From contig DASSWG010000040.1 in the NCBI GenBank assembly GCA_035705295.1, positions 1-50,944 on the forward strand: 50,944 bases of DNA. Direction: 5' to 3'. Below, in pieces: positions 7,857 through 16,188 of the stretch (positions within the stretch are counted from its first letter, which is position 1; every line of letters starts with the position of its first letter). The stretch is from DASSWG01 sp035705295 (lineage in GTDB: Bacteria > Bacteroidota > Bacteroidia > Flavobacteriales > Flavobacteriaceae). A program made the position numbers and the translations under genes. The notes under the pieces are model-generated. The model ran no database searches and was not told the DNA's origin. It saw only the letters and a list, made by a program, of their open reading frames with translations.

Positions 7857-8873
7857 ATGGCACCCAAAAAAAACCAGACCCTCGGCGAGTTCATTATTGA
7901 GAACCAGGCCGCTTTTCCATATTCCTCGGGCGAACTTTCGCGTTTGATAAATTCCATTCGCCTCGCGGCAAAAGTGGTGAACCACGAGGTGAACAAAGCC
8001 GGATTAGTCGATATTTTGGGCGCTGCGGGCGATACCAACATTCAAGGCGAAGAACAGCAAAAATTGGACGTCTATGCCAATGAAAAATTCATTCAGACTT
8101 TGACCAACCGCGAAATTGTTTGCGGAATTGCCTCGGAAGAAAACGATGATTTTATCACCATCAACGGTTCCAACAACGACAACAACAATAAATATGTGGT
8201 GATGATCGATCCGTTGGACGGCAGTTCCAACATTGATGTGAACGTTTCTGTGGGCACTATCTTTTCAATTTACAGAAGGGTCACCGAACCCGGAACGCCC
8301 GTGACCCAAGCCGATTTTATGCAAGCCGGGAACAAACAGGTCGCCGCCGGATACATCGTTTACGGAACTTCCACAATGTTGGTTTACACGACGGGCCATG
8401 GCGTCAATGGCTTCACCTTGAACCCGGCGATTGGTACGTATTATTTATCGCACCCAAATATGAAATTCCCCGAAAATGGGCGTATTTATTCGATCAATGA
8501 AGGAAATTATGTGCATTTTCCACAGGGAGTAAAAGATTACATCAAATATTGCCAAGCCGAAGAAGATGATCGGCCGTACACTTCGCGCTACATTGGTTCG
8601 CTGGTTTCGGACATTCACCGCAATATGATCAAAGGCGGAATTTACATTTATCCCACCAGTTCTAAAGCCCCAAACGGAAAATTGCGGCTGTTGTACGAAT
8701 GCAACCCCATGGCGTTCATTGCCGAACAAGCCGGCGGAAAAGCCAGCAATGGTTTTCAGGCCATTATGGACATTGAACCCGCGGATTTGCACCAACGCGT
8801 GCCGTTTTTCTGCGGTAGCAAAAACATGGTGGAAAAAGCCGAGGAATTTATGAAATTGAACAAAAAAGGATAG
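7857..8873 (+). CDS. fbp: Fructose-1,6-bisphosphatase, class I
   Basis: This 338-residue enzyme hydrolyses fructose 1,6-bisphosphate in gluconeogenesis. The class I metal-binding core IDPLDGSSNIDVNVSVGTIF lies near residues 116-136. GNKQVAAGYIVYG and the C-terminal YECNPMAFIAEQAGGKASNG with the sugar-phosphate site are present. The ATG at 7857 sits 20 bases after a good -7 box, so the in-frame start at 7824 is rejected. The length is normal. Its 3' end faces a fragment of the terB 3' end and the UPF0175/DUF3368 module. Confidence 0.96.
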   Translation: MAPKKNQTLGEFIIENQAAFPYSSGELSRLINSIRLAAKVVNHEVNKAGLVDILGAAGDTNIQGEEQQKLDVYANEKFIQTLTNREIVCGIASEENDDFITINGSNNDNNNKYVVMIDPLDGSSNIDVNVSVGTIFSIYRRVTEPGTPVTQADFMQAGNKQVAAGYIVYGTSTMLVYTTGHGVNGFTLNPAIGTYYLSHPNMKFPENGRIYSINEGNYVHFPQGVKDYIKYCQAEEDDRPYTSRYIGSLVSDIHRNMIKGGIYIYPTSSKAPNGKLRLLYECNPMAFIAEQAGGKASNGFQAIMDIEPADLHQRVPFFCGSKNMVEKAEEFMKLNKKG

Positions 8874-8882
8874 GGGAAATAT

Positions 8883-8940
8883 TTATTTCCTGTTCAACAA
8901 ATAAAGATAATCGTCAAAACTCAATTTTCCGGCGAGCATA
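8883..8940. repeat. Direct repeat copy 1: duplicated 3' end of terB
   Basis: This 58-base stretch matches 9851-9908 with four mismatches. Read on the minus strand it encodes GKLSFDDYLYLLNRK and a stop, the exact C-terminus of the terB-like gene at 9851-10276. The mismatches are mostly conservative in coding terms. It has no start or body, so it is a terminal fragment. Together the two copies bracket the UPF0175/DUF3368 pair. Confidence 0.9.
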
Positions 8941-8946
8941 GCCGAC

Positions 8947-9447
8947 TTATGCTTTGTGTTTTATTTTGGGTTCGTTATGTTTTTCCAATAGTGTATTCAA
9001 TAATTTTATAGAATAATATCGGTTGTTTTCTGTGAAAGTTTTAAATATCGGCCTAAGTTCCTTGATAATTCCTTTGCTTTTTGCAACCGATAAAATTCCC
9101 AATGTTCCAATGCATTTTATGCCAAAATTTTCGGCGATGCTTCTGGCTTTTTTATCGTCGATGAGTAGAAAGTCAGCGTTCAGTTCTTTGTACAAAATTA
9201 CAGACTCGGATTCTCCATAATCCATCACAAAAGTCAGTTCATTGAAACCTTTGATATTGGTGGTTTTTGGTTTGAAAAAACGTTCTAATCTTTTATAGAA
9301 TTTGGTGGTTTTGTCCAAACTTATTTCATCCCAAACGGCTTTTGATATTTTAACTTGATCAAAGAGTTGATCCAACAATTCCAACTCGTCAACGATTGCC
9401 AATGAAAAAATGGGGCCTGCGTCTGCGATTACAAGTCCGTTTTTCAT
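8947..9447 (-). CDS. DUF3368 PIN-like toxin of a UPF0175/DUF3368 module
   Basis: This 166-residue protein has the DUF3368 layout, a PIN-domain relative: VIADAGPIFSLAIVDELELLDQLF at the start (Asp near residue 8), VMDYGESESVILYKEL in the middle (GE.E acidic motif), and FLLIDDKKARSIAENFGIKCIGTLGIL (paired Asp). These acidic residues are those expected of a PIN nuclease. It overlaps the upstream UPF0175 gene by one base (TAATG). A toxin role is inferred from this pairing and from the family. Confidence 0.8.
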   Translation of the reverse strand: MKNGLVIADAGPIFSLAIVDELELLDQLFDQVKISKAVWDEISLDKTTKFYKRLERFFKPKTTNIKGFNELTFVMDYGESESVILYKELNADFLLIDDKKARSIAENFGIKCIGTLGILSVAKSKGIIKELRPIFKTFTENNRYYSIKLLNTLLEKHNEPKIKHKA

Positions 9448-9707
9448 TACGCCAATTTTTCTATGTCGCTTAGAATATCTTTTTCGGTCAGGTTTGAAAT
9501 TGAAATTTTATTTTTTGAAAGTTCGTTTTCAAATTCAAGCCTTGATAGCCCAGAAAGCTGGGCGGCTTTTCCTATGGTAAGTTTTTGTAGCTTGTACAAT
9601 TGAATTGCCAAGATTATTTTAATCCGCTTTTTCAAATCATTTTCAGATTCGTTCAAGGCCAAGAGAATGTCGTTGGGAAAATCTACTGATATTGTTTGGG
9701 TGCTCAT
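9447..9707 (-). CDS. UPF0175-family antitoxin-like protein
   Basis: This 86-residue protein begins with a beta-strand (QTISVDFPNDILLAL) and continues with EMDLKKR-like helix residues, LYKLQKLTIGKAAQLSGLSRLEFENEL (a helix-turn-helix-like stretch), and an acidic tail. This is the UPF0175 pattern. The family is usually encoded just before DUF3368 or PIN proteins and is thought to be the DNA-binding antitoxin. A one-base overlap with the next gene indicates translational coupling. A -7 box lies 17 bases upstream. Confidence 0.8.
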   Translation of the reverse strand: MSTQTISVDFPNDILLALNESENDLKKRIKIILAIQLYKLQKLTIGKAAQLSGLSRLEFENELSKNKISISNLTEKDILSDIEKLA

Positions 9708-9723
9708 TTTTTCTGATTTTATC

Positions 9724-9731
9724 CAAATATA
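9724..9731 (-). promoter_or_regulatory. -7 box TATATTTG of the UPF0175/DUF3368 operon
   Basis: Minus-strand match to TAnnTTTG, 17 bases before the UPF0175 ATG. The rest of the 143-base gap up to terB shows no gene. Confidence 0.5.
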
Positions 9732-9850
9732 ATCATTTTTTCAAGTTAGTTTGTTTTATTTTGGGTGTTTTTACATAAAGCAATACACCTGTTTTGCCCC
9801 AATCTGAAAGAAATCAAACCTTATTCCTTGAGACTTTATAGTTGTTCCAA

Positions 9851-9908
9851 TTATTTCCTGTTCAACAAATACAAATAATCGTCAAAACTCAATTTTCCGC
9901 CGAGAATA
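9851..9908. repeat. Direct repeat copy 2: genuine 3' end of terB
   Basis: This is the partner of 8883-8940 (54 of 58 bases identical) and here forms the real C-terminal codons of the terB-like gene. The distance between the copies is 968 bases, exactly spanning the toxin-antitoxin pair. Confidence 0.9.
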
Positions 9909-10276
9909 TTGATGGAACGCTCCACAATTTCGGTGGAAGTTTCGGCCGAAAATCCCAGTCCAACGGCGTATTTTTTCAACAAATGTTCCTCTTGCTCATC
10001 GATTTCGTGATCTGCATAGATGATTCGCAACAAATCGTACAACAATTCCAAGCGTTTTTCATGCGAATGTGGCGGATGGATCGCATAGTTCGAAGGGTTT
10101 TCGATCACTTTTTCATATTCTTCCGCAAGCAGCCCCAATTTTCGGGACAACCGACGAAGCAACAGTTCTTCCTTTTCATTGATATCGCCATCAACCATGG
10201 CAATTCGCACAATGGAAGCAAAATGCCCCAAATTGCTTTGATGCTCTCCCGAGCCGAATAAATCTGAGAATGACAT
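9851..10276 (-). CDS. TerB-like protein
   Basis: This 141-residue protein is one TerB/DjlA-type helical domain: ASIVRIAMVDGDINEKEELLLRRLSRKLGL and LLYDLLRIIYADHEIDEQEEHLLKKYAVGLG, two acidic D-x-D/E-x-x-E repeats that resemble metal-binding loops. Such proteins are associated with tellurite resistance operons, but a lone copy has no known role. The ATG at 10276 is preferred to the start at 10372, because the conserved domain begins soon after it. Its last 19 codons are duplicated beyond the adjacent toxin-antitoxin pair. Confidence 0.75.
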   Translation of the reverse strand: MSFSDLFGSGEHQSNLGHFASIVRIAMVDGDINEKEELLLRRLSRKLGLLAEEYEKVIENPSNYAIHPPHSHEKRLELLYDLLRIIYADHEIDEQEEHLLKKYAVGLGFSAETSTEIVERSINILGGKLSFDDYLYLLNRK

Positions 10277-10392
10277 ATGTGTTGGTTTAGATAAAGTAAA
10301 TATACACAATTGTTCCTGAAAAAATAAAATTTCCGTTTCGATGATCGATTTTTTGAACCCTTTTTCCGACACCTTATTTCCAATAGATTGTT

Positions 10393-10400
10393 TACTTTTG
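10393..10400 (+). promoter_or_regulatory. -7 box TACTTTTG upstream of ileS
   Basis: Match to TAnnTTTG ending 23 bases before the ileS ATG at 10424, which supports that start over the one at 10388. Confidence 0.5.
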
Positions 10401-10423
10401 CCTTCTTAAATCCAAAGCAAAAA

Positions 10424-13400
10424 ATGAGCACGAAATTTCGGGAACATACAGGACTTGACTTGCCAAAAACAGCAGAGGAAATCTTGGCGTTTTGGAAAGA
10501 AAACGCCATTTTCGAAAAAAGCATTTCTTCCCGCGAAGGCAAAAAACCCTTTGTTTTTTTTGAAGGCCCGCCGTCTGCCAACGGACTTCCGGGAATCCAT
10601 CACGTAATGGCGCGCGCCATCAAAGATATTTTTTGCCGCTACAAAACCCAAAAAGGTTTCCAAGTGAAACGAAAAGCCGGCTGGGATACGCACGGACTTC
10701 CGGTGGAACTGGGCGTGGAAAAAGAACTCGGCATCACCAAAGAGGACATCGGGAAAAAAATTTCGGTGGAAGAATACAACGAAGCCTGCAAAAACGCGGT
10801 CATGCGCTACACCGATGTTTGGAATGAACTCACCGAAAAAATCGGCTATTGGGTCGATATGGACGATCCGTACATTACCTACAAATCCAAATACATGGAA
10901 AGCGTCTGGTGGGTGCTTTCCCAAATATACAAACAAGGATTAATTTATAAAGGCTACACCATCCAGCCCTATTCGCCAAAAGCCGGAACAGGTTTGAGCT
11001 CGCACGAATTGAACCAGCCGGGAACCTACCAAGATGTTACAGACACCACGGTGACGGCGCAATTCAAAGCAATTTCGGAAAGTTTGCCCGATTTTCTTGC
11101 GGCCGAAAAAAACATCCATTTCCTCGCTTGGACCACCACGCCGTGGACATTGCCCAGCAACACCGCGTTGACCGTTGGGCCGAAAATTGAATACGTGTTG
11201 GTGAAAACTTTTAACCAATACACTTTTGAACCGATCAGCGTCATTGTTGCGAAAAATTTGGTGGACAACCAATTCGGGAAAAAATTCTTGAAAGTTGAAA
11301 ACGAAGCAGCTTTAAAAGCTTATGTTCAAGGAGAAAAAATCCCTTATTTCGTAGGAAAAAGCTTTCTGGGCAAAGAATTGGTCGGCATCAAATATGAACA
11401 ACTCCTGCCCTACGCGAAACCTTTTCAAAATCCGGAAAATGCGTTCCGCATCATTGCCGGCGATTTTGTGACCACCGAAGACGGAACCGGAATTGTGCAC
11501 ACCGCGCCCACTTTTGGCGCCGATGATGCCCAAGTTGCAAAACAAGCAAAACCCGAAGTTCCGCCAATGTTGGTGAAAGACGAAAACGGCAATTTGGTGC
11601 CGCTCGTGGATTTGCAAGGAAAATTCCGGCCGGAAATGGGCGAATTGGCCGGGAAATATGTAAAAAACGAATATTACGACAATGACAAAATCCCCGAGAA
11701 ATCGGTCGATGTGGAAATTGCCATAAAGCTGAAAGAAGAAAACAAAGCCTTCAACGTCGAAAAATATACCCACAGTTATCCCAATTGTTGGCGCACGGAC
11801 AAACCCATTTTGTACTATCCGCTGGATTCGTGGTTCATCAAAATCACCGAGGTGAAAGACCGAATGCACGAATTGAACAAAAAAATCAATTGGAAACCCG
11901 CTTCCACGGGCGAAAAACGTTTTGGAAACTGGCTCGCAAACGCCAATGATTGGAATTTGTCGCGTTCGCGCTTCTGGGGAATTCCACTACCGATTTGGCG
12001 GAGTGAAGACGGAAAAGAAGAAATTTTGATTTCCTCGGTCGAAGAGTTGAAAAACGAAATGGACAAATCCGTAAAAGCCGGATTGATGGAAAAAAACCTG
12101 TTCGCGGATTTTGAAGTCGGGAACATGGCCGAAGAAAATTACGACCAAGTCGATTTGCATAAAAATGTGGTCGATCAAATTGTGTTGGTTTCCCCTTCCG
12201 GAAAACCCATGAAACGCGAAGCCGATTTGATCGATGTTTGGTTCGATTCCGGTTCCATGCCCTACGCACAATGGCATTATCCCAAAGAAAATGTTGAGAA
12301 GGTTCAAAAAACATGGAGAAAAGCTGACTTCATTGCCGAAGGAGTCGATCAAACCCGTGGTTGGTTTTATACACTTCACGCCATCGCCACCATGATTTTT
12401 GACGATGTGGCCTACAAAAATGTAGTTTCCAATGGATTGGTTTTGGACAAAAACGGCCAAAAAATGTCCAAACGTTTGGGCAATGCCGTCGATCCGTTCG
12501 AAACGCTTTCGGTTTATGGCCCGGACGCTACGCGCTGGTACATGATCGCGAACGCAAATCCGTGGGACAACCTGAAATTCGACATTGAAGGAATTGCGGA
12601 AGTACGTCGAAAATTTTTCGGAACGCTCTACAACACCTATTCTTTCTTTGCTTTGTACGCCAATTTGGATGATTTTGTTTATTCCGAAGAAAGTATCCCC
12701 CACAAAAACCGCCCGGAAATCGACCGTTGGATTCTTTCCGAATTGCACAGCTTGATCGGAAAGGTCGATAAATTCTACGAAGAATATGAACCCACTAAAG
12801 CCGTGCGCGCAATTTCGGAATTCGTACAGGAAAATTTGAGCAATTGGTACGTTCGTTTAAGCCGAAGAAGATTTTGGAAAGGTTCTTATGAAACGGATAA
12901 AATTTCGGCCTATCAAACGCTATACGATTGTTTGGAAACCGTGGCAAAACTTGCAGCTCCGGTGGCGCCTTTTTATATGGAAAGGCTTTACAAAGATTTA
13001 ACAAAAACCACACAATTGGAACCGTTCGAGAGTGTACATTTGTCCGATTTTCCAAAGCAGGACAAAGATTTCATCGATGAAGTTTTGGAGCGAAAAATGC
13101 AAAAAGCACAAACCATCACTTCCTTGGCGTTGTCGTTGCGGAAAAAAGAAAAAATAAAAGTACGCCAACCCTTGCAACGAATGATGATTCCGGTGTTGGA
13201 CGATCAAGCAAAAACAGAAATCGAAGCGGTTTCGGAATTAATAAAATCCGAAGTGAACGTAAAAGAAATCGAGCTGATCGATGACACTTCTGGTCCCGAA
13301 GGCTCGGGATTGGTGAAACAAGCCAAACCCAATTTCAAATTGCTCGGCCCGCGTTTTGGAAAAGAAATGAAAGCCGTTTCCACAGCAGTGAACAAGCTGG

Positions 13401-13840
13401 AAGCAAAAGAAATTTCGCAGTTGGAAAAAGAGGGCAAAATCGAAGTGGAAATTAATGGAAAAATGACTACTTTGCGCCTCGAAGAATTAGAGATTTCTTC
13501 GCAAGATATCGAAGGCTGGTTGGTCGCAAGTAGCGGAAGCACTACCGTTGCGTTGGACATTGCGATCAGTGACGAGTTGAAAAAAGAAGGAATTGCGCGC
13601 GAGCTCATCAACCGGATCCAAAACCTGCGAAAAGACTCTGGTTTTGAAGTGACCGACAAAATAAAAGTGCAGTTGCAAAAAAACGGAACCTTAGAGGCCG
13701 CCGTTGATGAAAATTTGACACATATTAAAAATGAAACACTTGCTTCGGAACTCGAACTGGTGGAAAAAATAGAAAAGGGTATCGACATTGAATTTGACGA
13801 AGTGAATACCCGATTATCAATACAAAAAACTGAAAAATGA
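10424..13840 (+). CDS. ileS: Isoleucyl-tRNA synthetase
   Basis: This 1138-residue class I synthetase charges tRNA-Ile and edits Val. The HIGH-type motif is GIHHVM near residue 55-60 and the KMSKR loop is at 680-684. The editing domain (WTTTPWTLPSNTAL) lies between them. The length and the long C-terminal region resemble the eukaryote-like IleRS type found in Bacteroidota, which in other bacteria is linked to mupirocin resistance. Residues 957-962 (GPEGSG) are encoded by a stem-loop repeat TCCCGAAGGCTCGGGA at 13294-13309 and look like an in-frame insertion. The stop overlaps the start of the next gene. Confidence 0.96.
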   Translation: MSTKFREHTGLDLPKTAEEILAFWKENAIFEKSISSREGKKPFVFFEGPPSANGLPGIHHVMARAIKDIFCRYKTQKGFQVKRKAGWDTHGLPVELGVEKELGITKEDIGKKISVEEYNEACKNAVMRYTDVWNELTEKIGYWVDMDDPYITYKSKYMESVWWVLSQIYKQGLIYKGYTIQPYSPKAGTGLSSHELNQPGTYQDVTDTTVTAQFKAISESLPDFLAAEKNIHFLAWTTTPWTLPSNTALTVGPKIEYVLVKTFNQYTFEPISVIVAKNLVDNQFGKKFLKVENEAALKAYVQGEKIPYFVGKSFLGKELVGIKYEQLLPYAKPFQNPENAFRIIAGDFVTTEDGTGIVHTAPTFGADDAQVAKQAKPEVPPMLVKDENGNLVPLVDLQGKFRPEMGELAGKYVKNEYYDNDKIPEKSVDVEIAIKLKEENKAFNVEKYTHSYPNCWRTDKPILYYPLDSWFIKITEVKDRMHELNKKINWKPASTGEKRFGNWLANANDWNLSRSRFWGIPLPIWRSEDGKEEILISSVEELKNEMDKSVKAGLMEKNLFADFEVGNMAEENYDQVDLHKNVVDQIVLVSPSGKPMKREADLIDVWFDSGSMPYAQWHYPKENVEKVQKTWRKADFIAEGVDQTRGWFYTLHAIATMIFDDVAYKNVVSNGLVLDKNGQKMSKRLGNAVDPFETLSVYGPDATRWYMIANANPWDNLKFDIEGIAEVRRKFFGTLYNTYSFFALYANLDDFVYSEESIPHKNRPEIDRWILSELHSLIGKVDKFYEEYEPTKAVRAISEFVQENLSNWYVRLSRRRFWKGSYETDKISAYQTLYDCLETVAKLAAPVAPFYMERLYKDLTKTTQLEPFESVHLSDFPKQDKDFIDEVLERKMQKAQTITSLALSLRKKEKIKVRQPLQRMMIPVLDDQAKTEIEAVSELIKSEVNVKEIELIDDTSGPEGSGLVKQAKPNFKLLGPRFGKEMKAVSTAVNKLEAKEISQLEKEGKIEVEINGKMTTLRLEELEISSQDIEGWLVASSGSTTVALDIAISDELKKEGIARELINRIQNLRKDSGFEVTDKIKVQLQKNGTLEAAVDENLTHIKNETLASELELVEKIEKGIDIEFDEVNTRLSIQKTEK
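13294..13309 (+). repeat. In-frame palindromic repeat inside ileS
   Basis: TCCCGA-AGGC-TCGGGA is a perfect 6-base stem with a 4-base loop. It encodes residues 957-962, in the C-terminal region between ELIDDTS and LVKQAKPNFKLLGPRFG, which by recall are adjacent in related IleRS proteins. Confidence 0.6.
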
Positions 13841-14223
13841 TGACAGAAGAACCAAAAGTACGGTACAGCGACAAGGAATTGGAAGAATTCAAGGCACTTA
13901 TATTGTCCAAAATCGAAAAAGCCCAAGAGCAATTGGAAATGTACGAGGCCGCCTATAAAAATAACAGTTCCAACGGAACGGACGATACTTCGCCAACTTT
14001 CAAAGCTTTTGACGAAGGCAGCGAAACCATGAGCAAAGAAGCGAATTCGCAATTGGCCATCCGGCAGGAAAAATTCCTTCGTGATTTGAAAAACGCTTTG
14101 GTCCGCATCGAAAACAAAACTTACGGAGTTTGCCGCGTAACCGGGAAACTCATTCGAAAAGAGCGTTTGCAACTGGTGCCCCACGCAACCTTGAGCATCG
14201 AGGCGAAGAATTTGCAGAAGTGA
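13840..14223 (+). CDS. TraR/DksA-family protein without a full zinc finger
   Basis: This 127-residue protein has the DksA-like arrangement: a long N-terminal coiled coil (about 1-90, acidic DEGSETMSKEANSQLAIRQ at the tip) and a C-terminal GVCRVTGKLIRKERLQLVPHATL, where canonical DksA has a four-Cys zinc finger. Here only one Cys (in GVC) is left, so zinc binding by the usual site is unlikely. It could bind the RNA polymerase secondary channel. Its ATG (13837 or 13840) overlaps the ileS stop, so it is translationally coupled to ileS. Confidence 0.8.
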   Translation: MTEEPKVRYSDKELEEFKALILSKIEKAQEQLEMYEAAYKNNSSNGTDDTSPTFKAFDEGSETMSKEANSQLAIRQEKFLRDLKNALVRIENKTYGVCRVTGKLIRKERLQLVPHATLSIEAKNLQK

Positions 14224-14237
14224 TAAATTCCCTTGAA

Positions 14238-14257
14238 CCTGCCTGCCGGCAGGCAGG
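14238..14257. repeat. 20-base perfect palindrome
   Basis: CCTGCCTGCCGGCAGGCAGG is fully self-complementary and lies in the 46-base gap between the TraR/DksA-like gene and the exported protein. A related CTTGCCCGCC/GGGCAGG sequence lies inside leuS at 25602-25626. Confidence 0.75.
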
Positions 14258-14269
14258 GGCGGAAATCCC

Positions 14270-14902
14270 ATGACATCAATTTTAAAATACGGTACATTTT
14301 TTCTATTTTGGGCAATGCCTTTTATGGCCAACGCCCAAAAAGCAACCCAACAAAGCCTCGCCGCTGAGAACATCACAAATATAGTGATCGATGCCGACGA
14401 GGTTTTTTCCATTTCCATCAAAGCTTCCAAGCGCAAAAACATATTGATCACAACCCGTTCGCAAGGCGAGTATTTTCAAGAAATCCGGTTAAAGTCGCAT
14501 GTAGAAAATCACACGCTTTTCCTCGCTTCTGAATTTAGGGAAATCCTGACCAGTGGCTACGACAAGTTGAGCGCGCACAAAGTGTATTCGTTCCAAGTGA
14601 AATTGGAAATCCCCAAAAATCTTGAAGTTTTGGTTTTTTCCAACATTGCTTCTGTCGAAGCTTCCGGGGATTTTAAAACTTTTGAAGCCGAATTGAAATC
14701 GGGAAGTTGCTCGCTGAAAAATTTTTCCGGCAATGCCATTTTGAACACCTACAACGGAAATATTTTTGTGAAAACCGCTCCCGCCACCATCGAGGCAACT
14801 TCCAGAAACGGAAAAGTGACCGTGCCAACCGGTTTTTCGGGCAAAAACCATATTCGCGCCAAAAGCATTCACGGGAATATCTTGGTTGAAAAGATTGAAT
14901 AA
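14270..14902 (+). CDS. Exported protein with DUF4097-like beta repeats
   Basis: This 210-residue protein has an N-terminal signal peptide ending near FMANAQ (residues ~18-23), so it is exported. The body has repeated beta-strand pieces such as VLVFSNIASVEASGDFKTFEAELKSG and AILNTYNGNIFVKT, then ATSRNGKVTVPTGFSG, which resemble the beta-helical ladders of DUF4097/DUF2807 adhesin-like proteins. No enzyme motif is seen. It lies between the ileS-TraR pair and lspA, all on the plus strand. Its function is unknown. Confidence 0.7.
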   Translation: MTSILKYGTFFLFWAMPFMANAQKATQQSLAAENITNIVIDADEVFSISIKASKRKNILITTRSQGEYFQEIRLKSHVENHTLFLASEFREILTSGYDKLSAHKVYSFQVKLEIPKNLEVLVFSNIASVEASGDFKTFEAELKSGSCSLKNFSGNAILNTYNGNIFVKTAPATIEATSRNGKVTVPTGFSGKNHIRAKSIHGNILVEKIE

Positions 14903-14909
14903 AAAAAAG

Positions 14910-14917
14910 TATTTTTG
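14910..14917 (+). promoter_or_regulatory. -7 box TATTTTTG upstream of lspA
   Basis: TAnnTTTG match 23 bases before the lspA ATG. lspA may therefore have its own promoter. Confidence 0.45.
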
Positions 14918-14940
14918 CCACTTCAAAACAAGCCCGTTCC

Positions 14941-15546
14941 ATGTCGTTGAAAAAAGCTTCCATTTTGATCATCCTTGTGTTGTTGATCGATCAAATTTCC
15001 AAATTCTACATCAAAACCCATTTTGTGTTGGGCGAAGCCGTCGAAGTTTTTGACTGGTTCAAAATTTTGTTCGTGGAAAACAAAGGAATGGCTTGGGGCG
15101 CCCAAATTCCGGGCGAATATGGGAAGTTGATCCTCACTTCTTTTCGGTTGGTCGCCATCGTGGCCATTGGCTATTGGTTGTGGGATTCGGTTCGAAAAAA
15201 TGCTTCAAATGTATTGGTCGCCGCCATTTCGCTGATATTTGCCGGCGCACTGGGCAACATCATCGATTCGGTTTTTTACGGGGTGGTTTTCGACAGCAGT
15301 TTGCAGCAAATCGCTACTTTTTTGCCCGAAAGCGGCGGATATTCCAGTTGGTTCCACGGCAATGTGGTGGACATGCTCTATTTTCCGCTTTGGGAAGGCT
15401 ATTTGCCCGAATGGCTCCCATTTTGGGGCGGTGAACATTTCACGTTTTTCGAACCTGTTTTCAACATTGCCGACACGGCGATCAGCGTTGGGGTTGGGCT
15501 GTTGATCGTGTTCCACAAAAAGGCTTTTCCGAAAGAAAGTGAATAA
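14941..15546 (+). CDS. lspA: Lipoprotein signal peptidase
   Basis: This 201-residue inner-membrane aspartyl protease cleaves prolipoprotein signal peptides. The expected parts are present: four hydrophobic helices, NKGMAWG near residue 45, the first catalytic Asp in FHGNVVDMLYFPLW and the second in FNIADTAISVGVGL. The insertion between the third and fourth helix (about 115-165) is long, as is usual in Bacteroidota. Substrates in this window include GldD and the lipoprotein at 47873. Confidence 0.95.
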   Translation: MSLKKASILIILVLLIDQISKFYIKTHFVLGEAVEVFDWFKILFVENKGMAWGAQIPGEYGKLILTSFRLVAIVAIGYWLWDSVRKNASNVLVAAISLIFAGALGNIIDSVFYGVVFDSSLQQIATFLPESGGYSSWFHGNVVDMLYFPLWEGYLPEWLPFWGGEHFTFFEPVFNIADTAISVGVGLLIVFHKKAFPKESE

Positions 15547-15595
15547 GTTGGCAGTAAGCAGTCGCAGTTGGTAGCTGGCAGTGATCAGTAGTAGT
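15547..15595 (+). repeat. Degenerate CAGT-type repeat after lspA
   Basis: The convergent lspA / cyclo-ligase gap consists largely of TTGGCAGTAAGCAGTCGCAG and further CAGT units. It is the same family as at 2412 and 7717. Confidence 0.6.
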
Positions 15596-15609
15596 GAAAT
15601 CGATCAACT

Positions 15610-16188
15610 TTATTCTTGAAAATTATACACTTTCTCCGGTGTTACGCAAAAATCCAATGGAACATCGGTGGTGAAAATTTCTTCCAGTTTTTCCTCTGCT
15701 TCAAAAAAGGAAAGCCCGATTTTTAAAGTTGTGGGTTTGCATTCCGCCAAAAAGCGGTCGTAAAAACCTTTTCCATAACCAATTCGATGACCAGATTTAT
15801 CGAACGCCAATAAAGGGACAAAAACCACTTCGATTTTTTCGGGCGGAATTTCGATGGCATTTGCATTTTCGACCGGTTCGGGGATTCCTTGCGCGTTGAT
15901 TTCCAAAGAAACGGAATCGGTCAACAAAAAATGTTTTAAGTTTTGGGTTTCGAAATCGCTTTTTGAAACCACGATTTGTTTGTCCTTTCCGTTTAAAATA
16001 TGTAGCAAAAATTCGGTTTCGACTTCTTTCAACTTTGATATGCTCAAAAACAAATGATAGAACGAACGTTCCCAAATTGGTAATTTTAAGGCATTGTTTG
16101 CAATCGCAAGACTTTTTTCCGCGATTTCATTTTCGGTGAGTTTTTCGCGTTTGCGTTTGTAATGGATACGAAGTTCTTGTTTGTTCAT
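15610..16188 (-). CDS. 5-formyltetrahydrofolate cyclo-ligase
   Basis: This 192-residue enzyme converts 5-formyl-THF to 5,10-methenyl-THF with ATP. Visible parts are LRIHYKRKREKLTE at the N-terminus, VFVPLLAFDKSGHRIGYGKGFYDRFLAE (the family's GxGxGFYDR nucleotide/substrate motif) and LPLDFCVTPEKV-like end residues. The start codon overlaps the stop of the upstream AstE-like gene (ATGA), so it is the last gene of the rimB-rimK operon. Confidence 0.92.
   Translation of the reverse strand: MNKQELRIHYKRKREKLTENEIAEKSLAIANNALKLPIWERSFYHLFLSISKLKEVETEFLLHILNGKDKQIVVSKSDFETQNLKHFLLTDSVSLEINAQGIPEPVENANAIEIPPEKIEVVFVPLLAFDKSGHRIGYGKGFYDRFLAECKPTTLKIGLSFFEAEEKLEEIFTTDVPLDFCVTPEKVYNFQE

Noticed and set aside
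11987..12748. 253-codon minus-strand frame inside ileS
   Set aside because: Antisense of conserved IleRS catalytic sequence.
13204..14451. 415-codon minus-strand frame opposite the ileS end
   Set aside because: It runs antisense through ileS, the DksA-like gene and a spacer palindrome; a chance frame in a gene with biased codon use.
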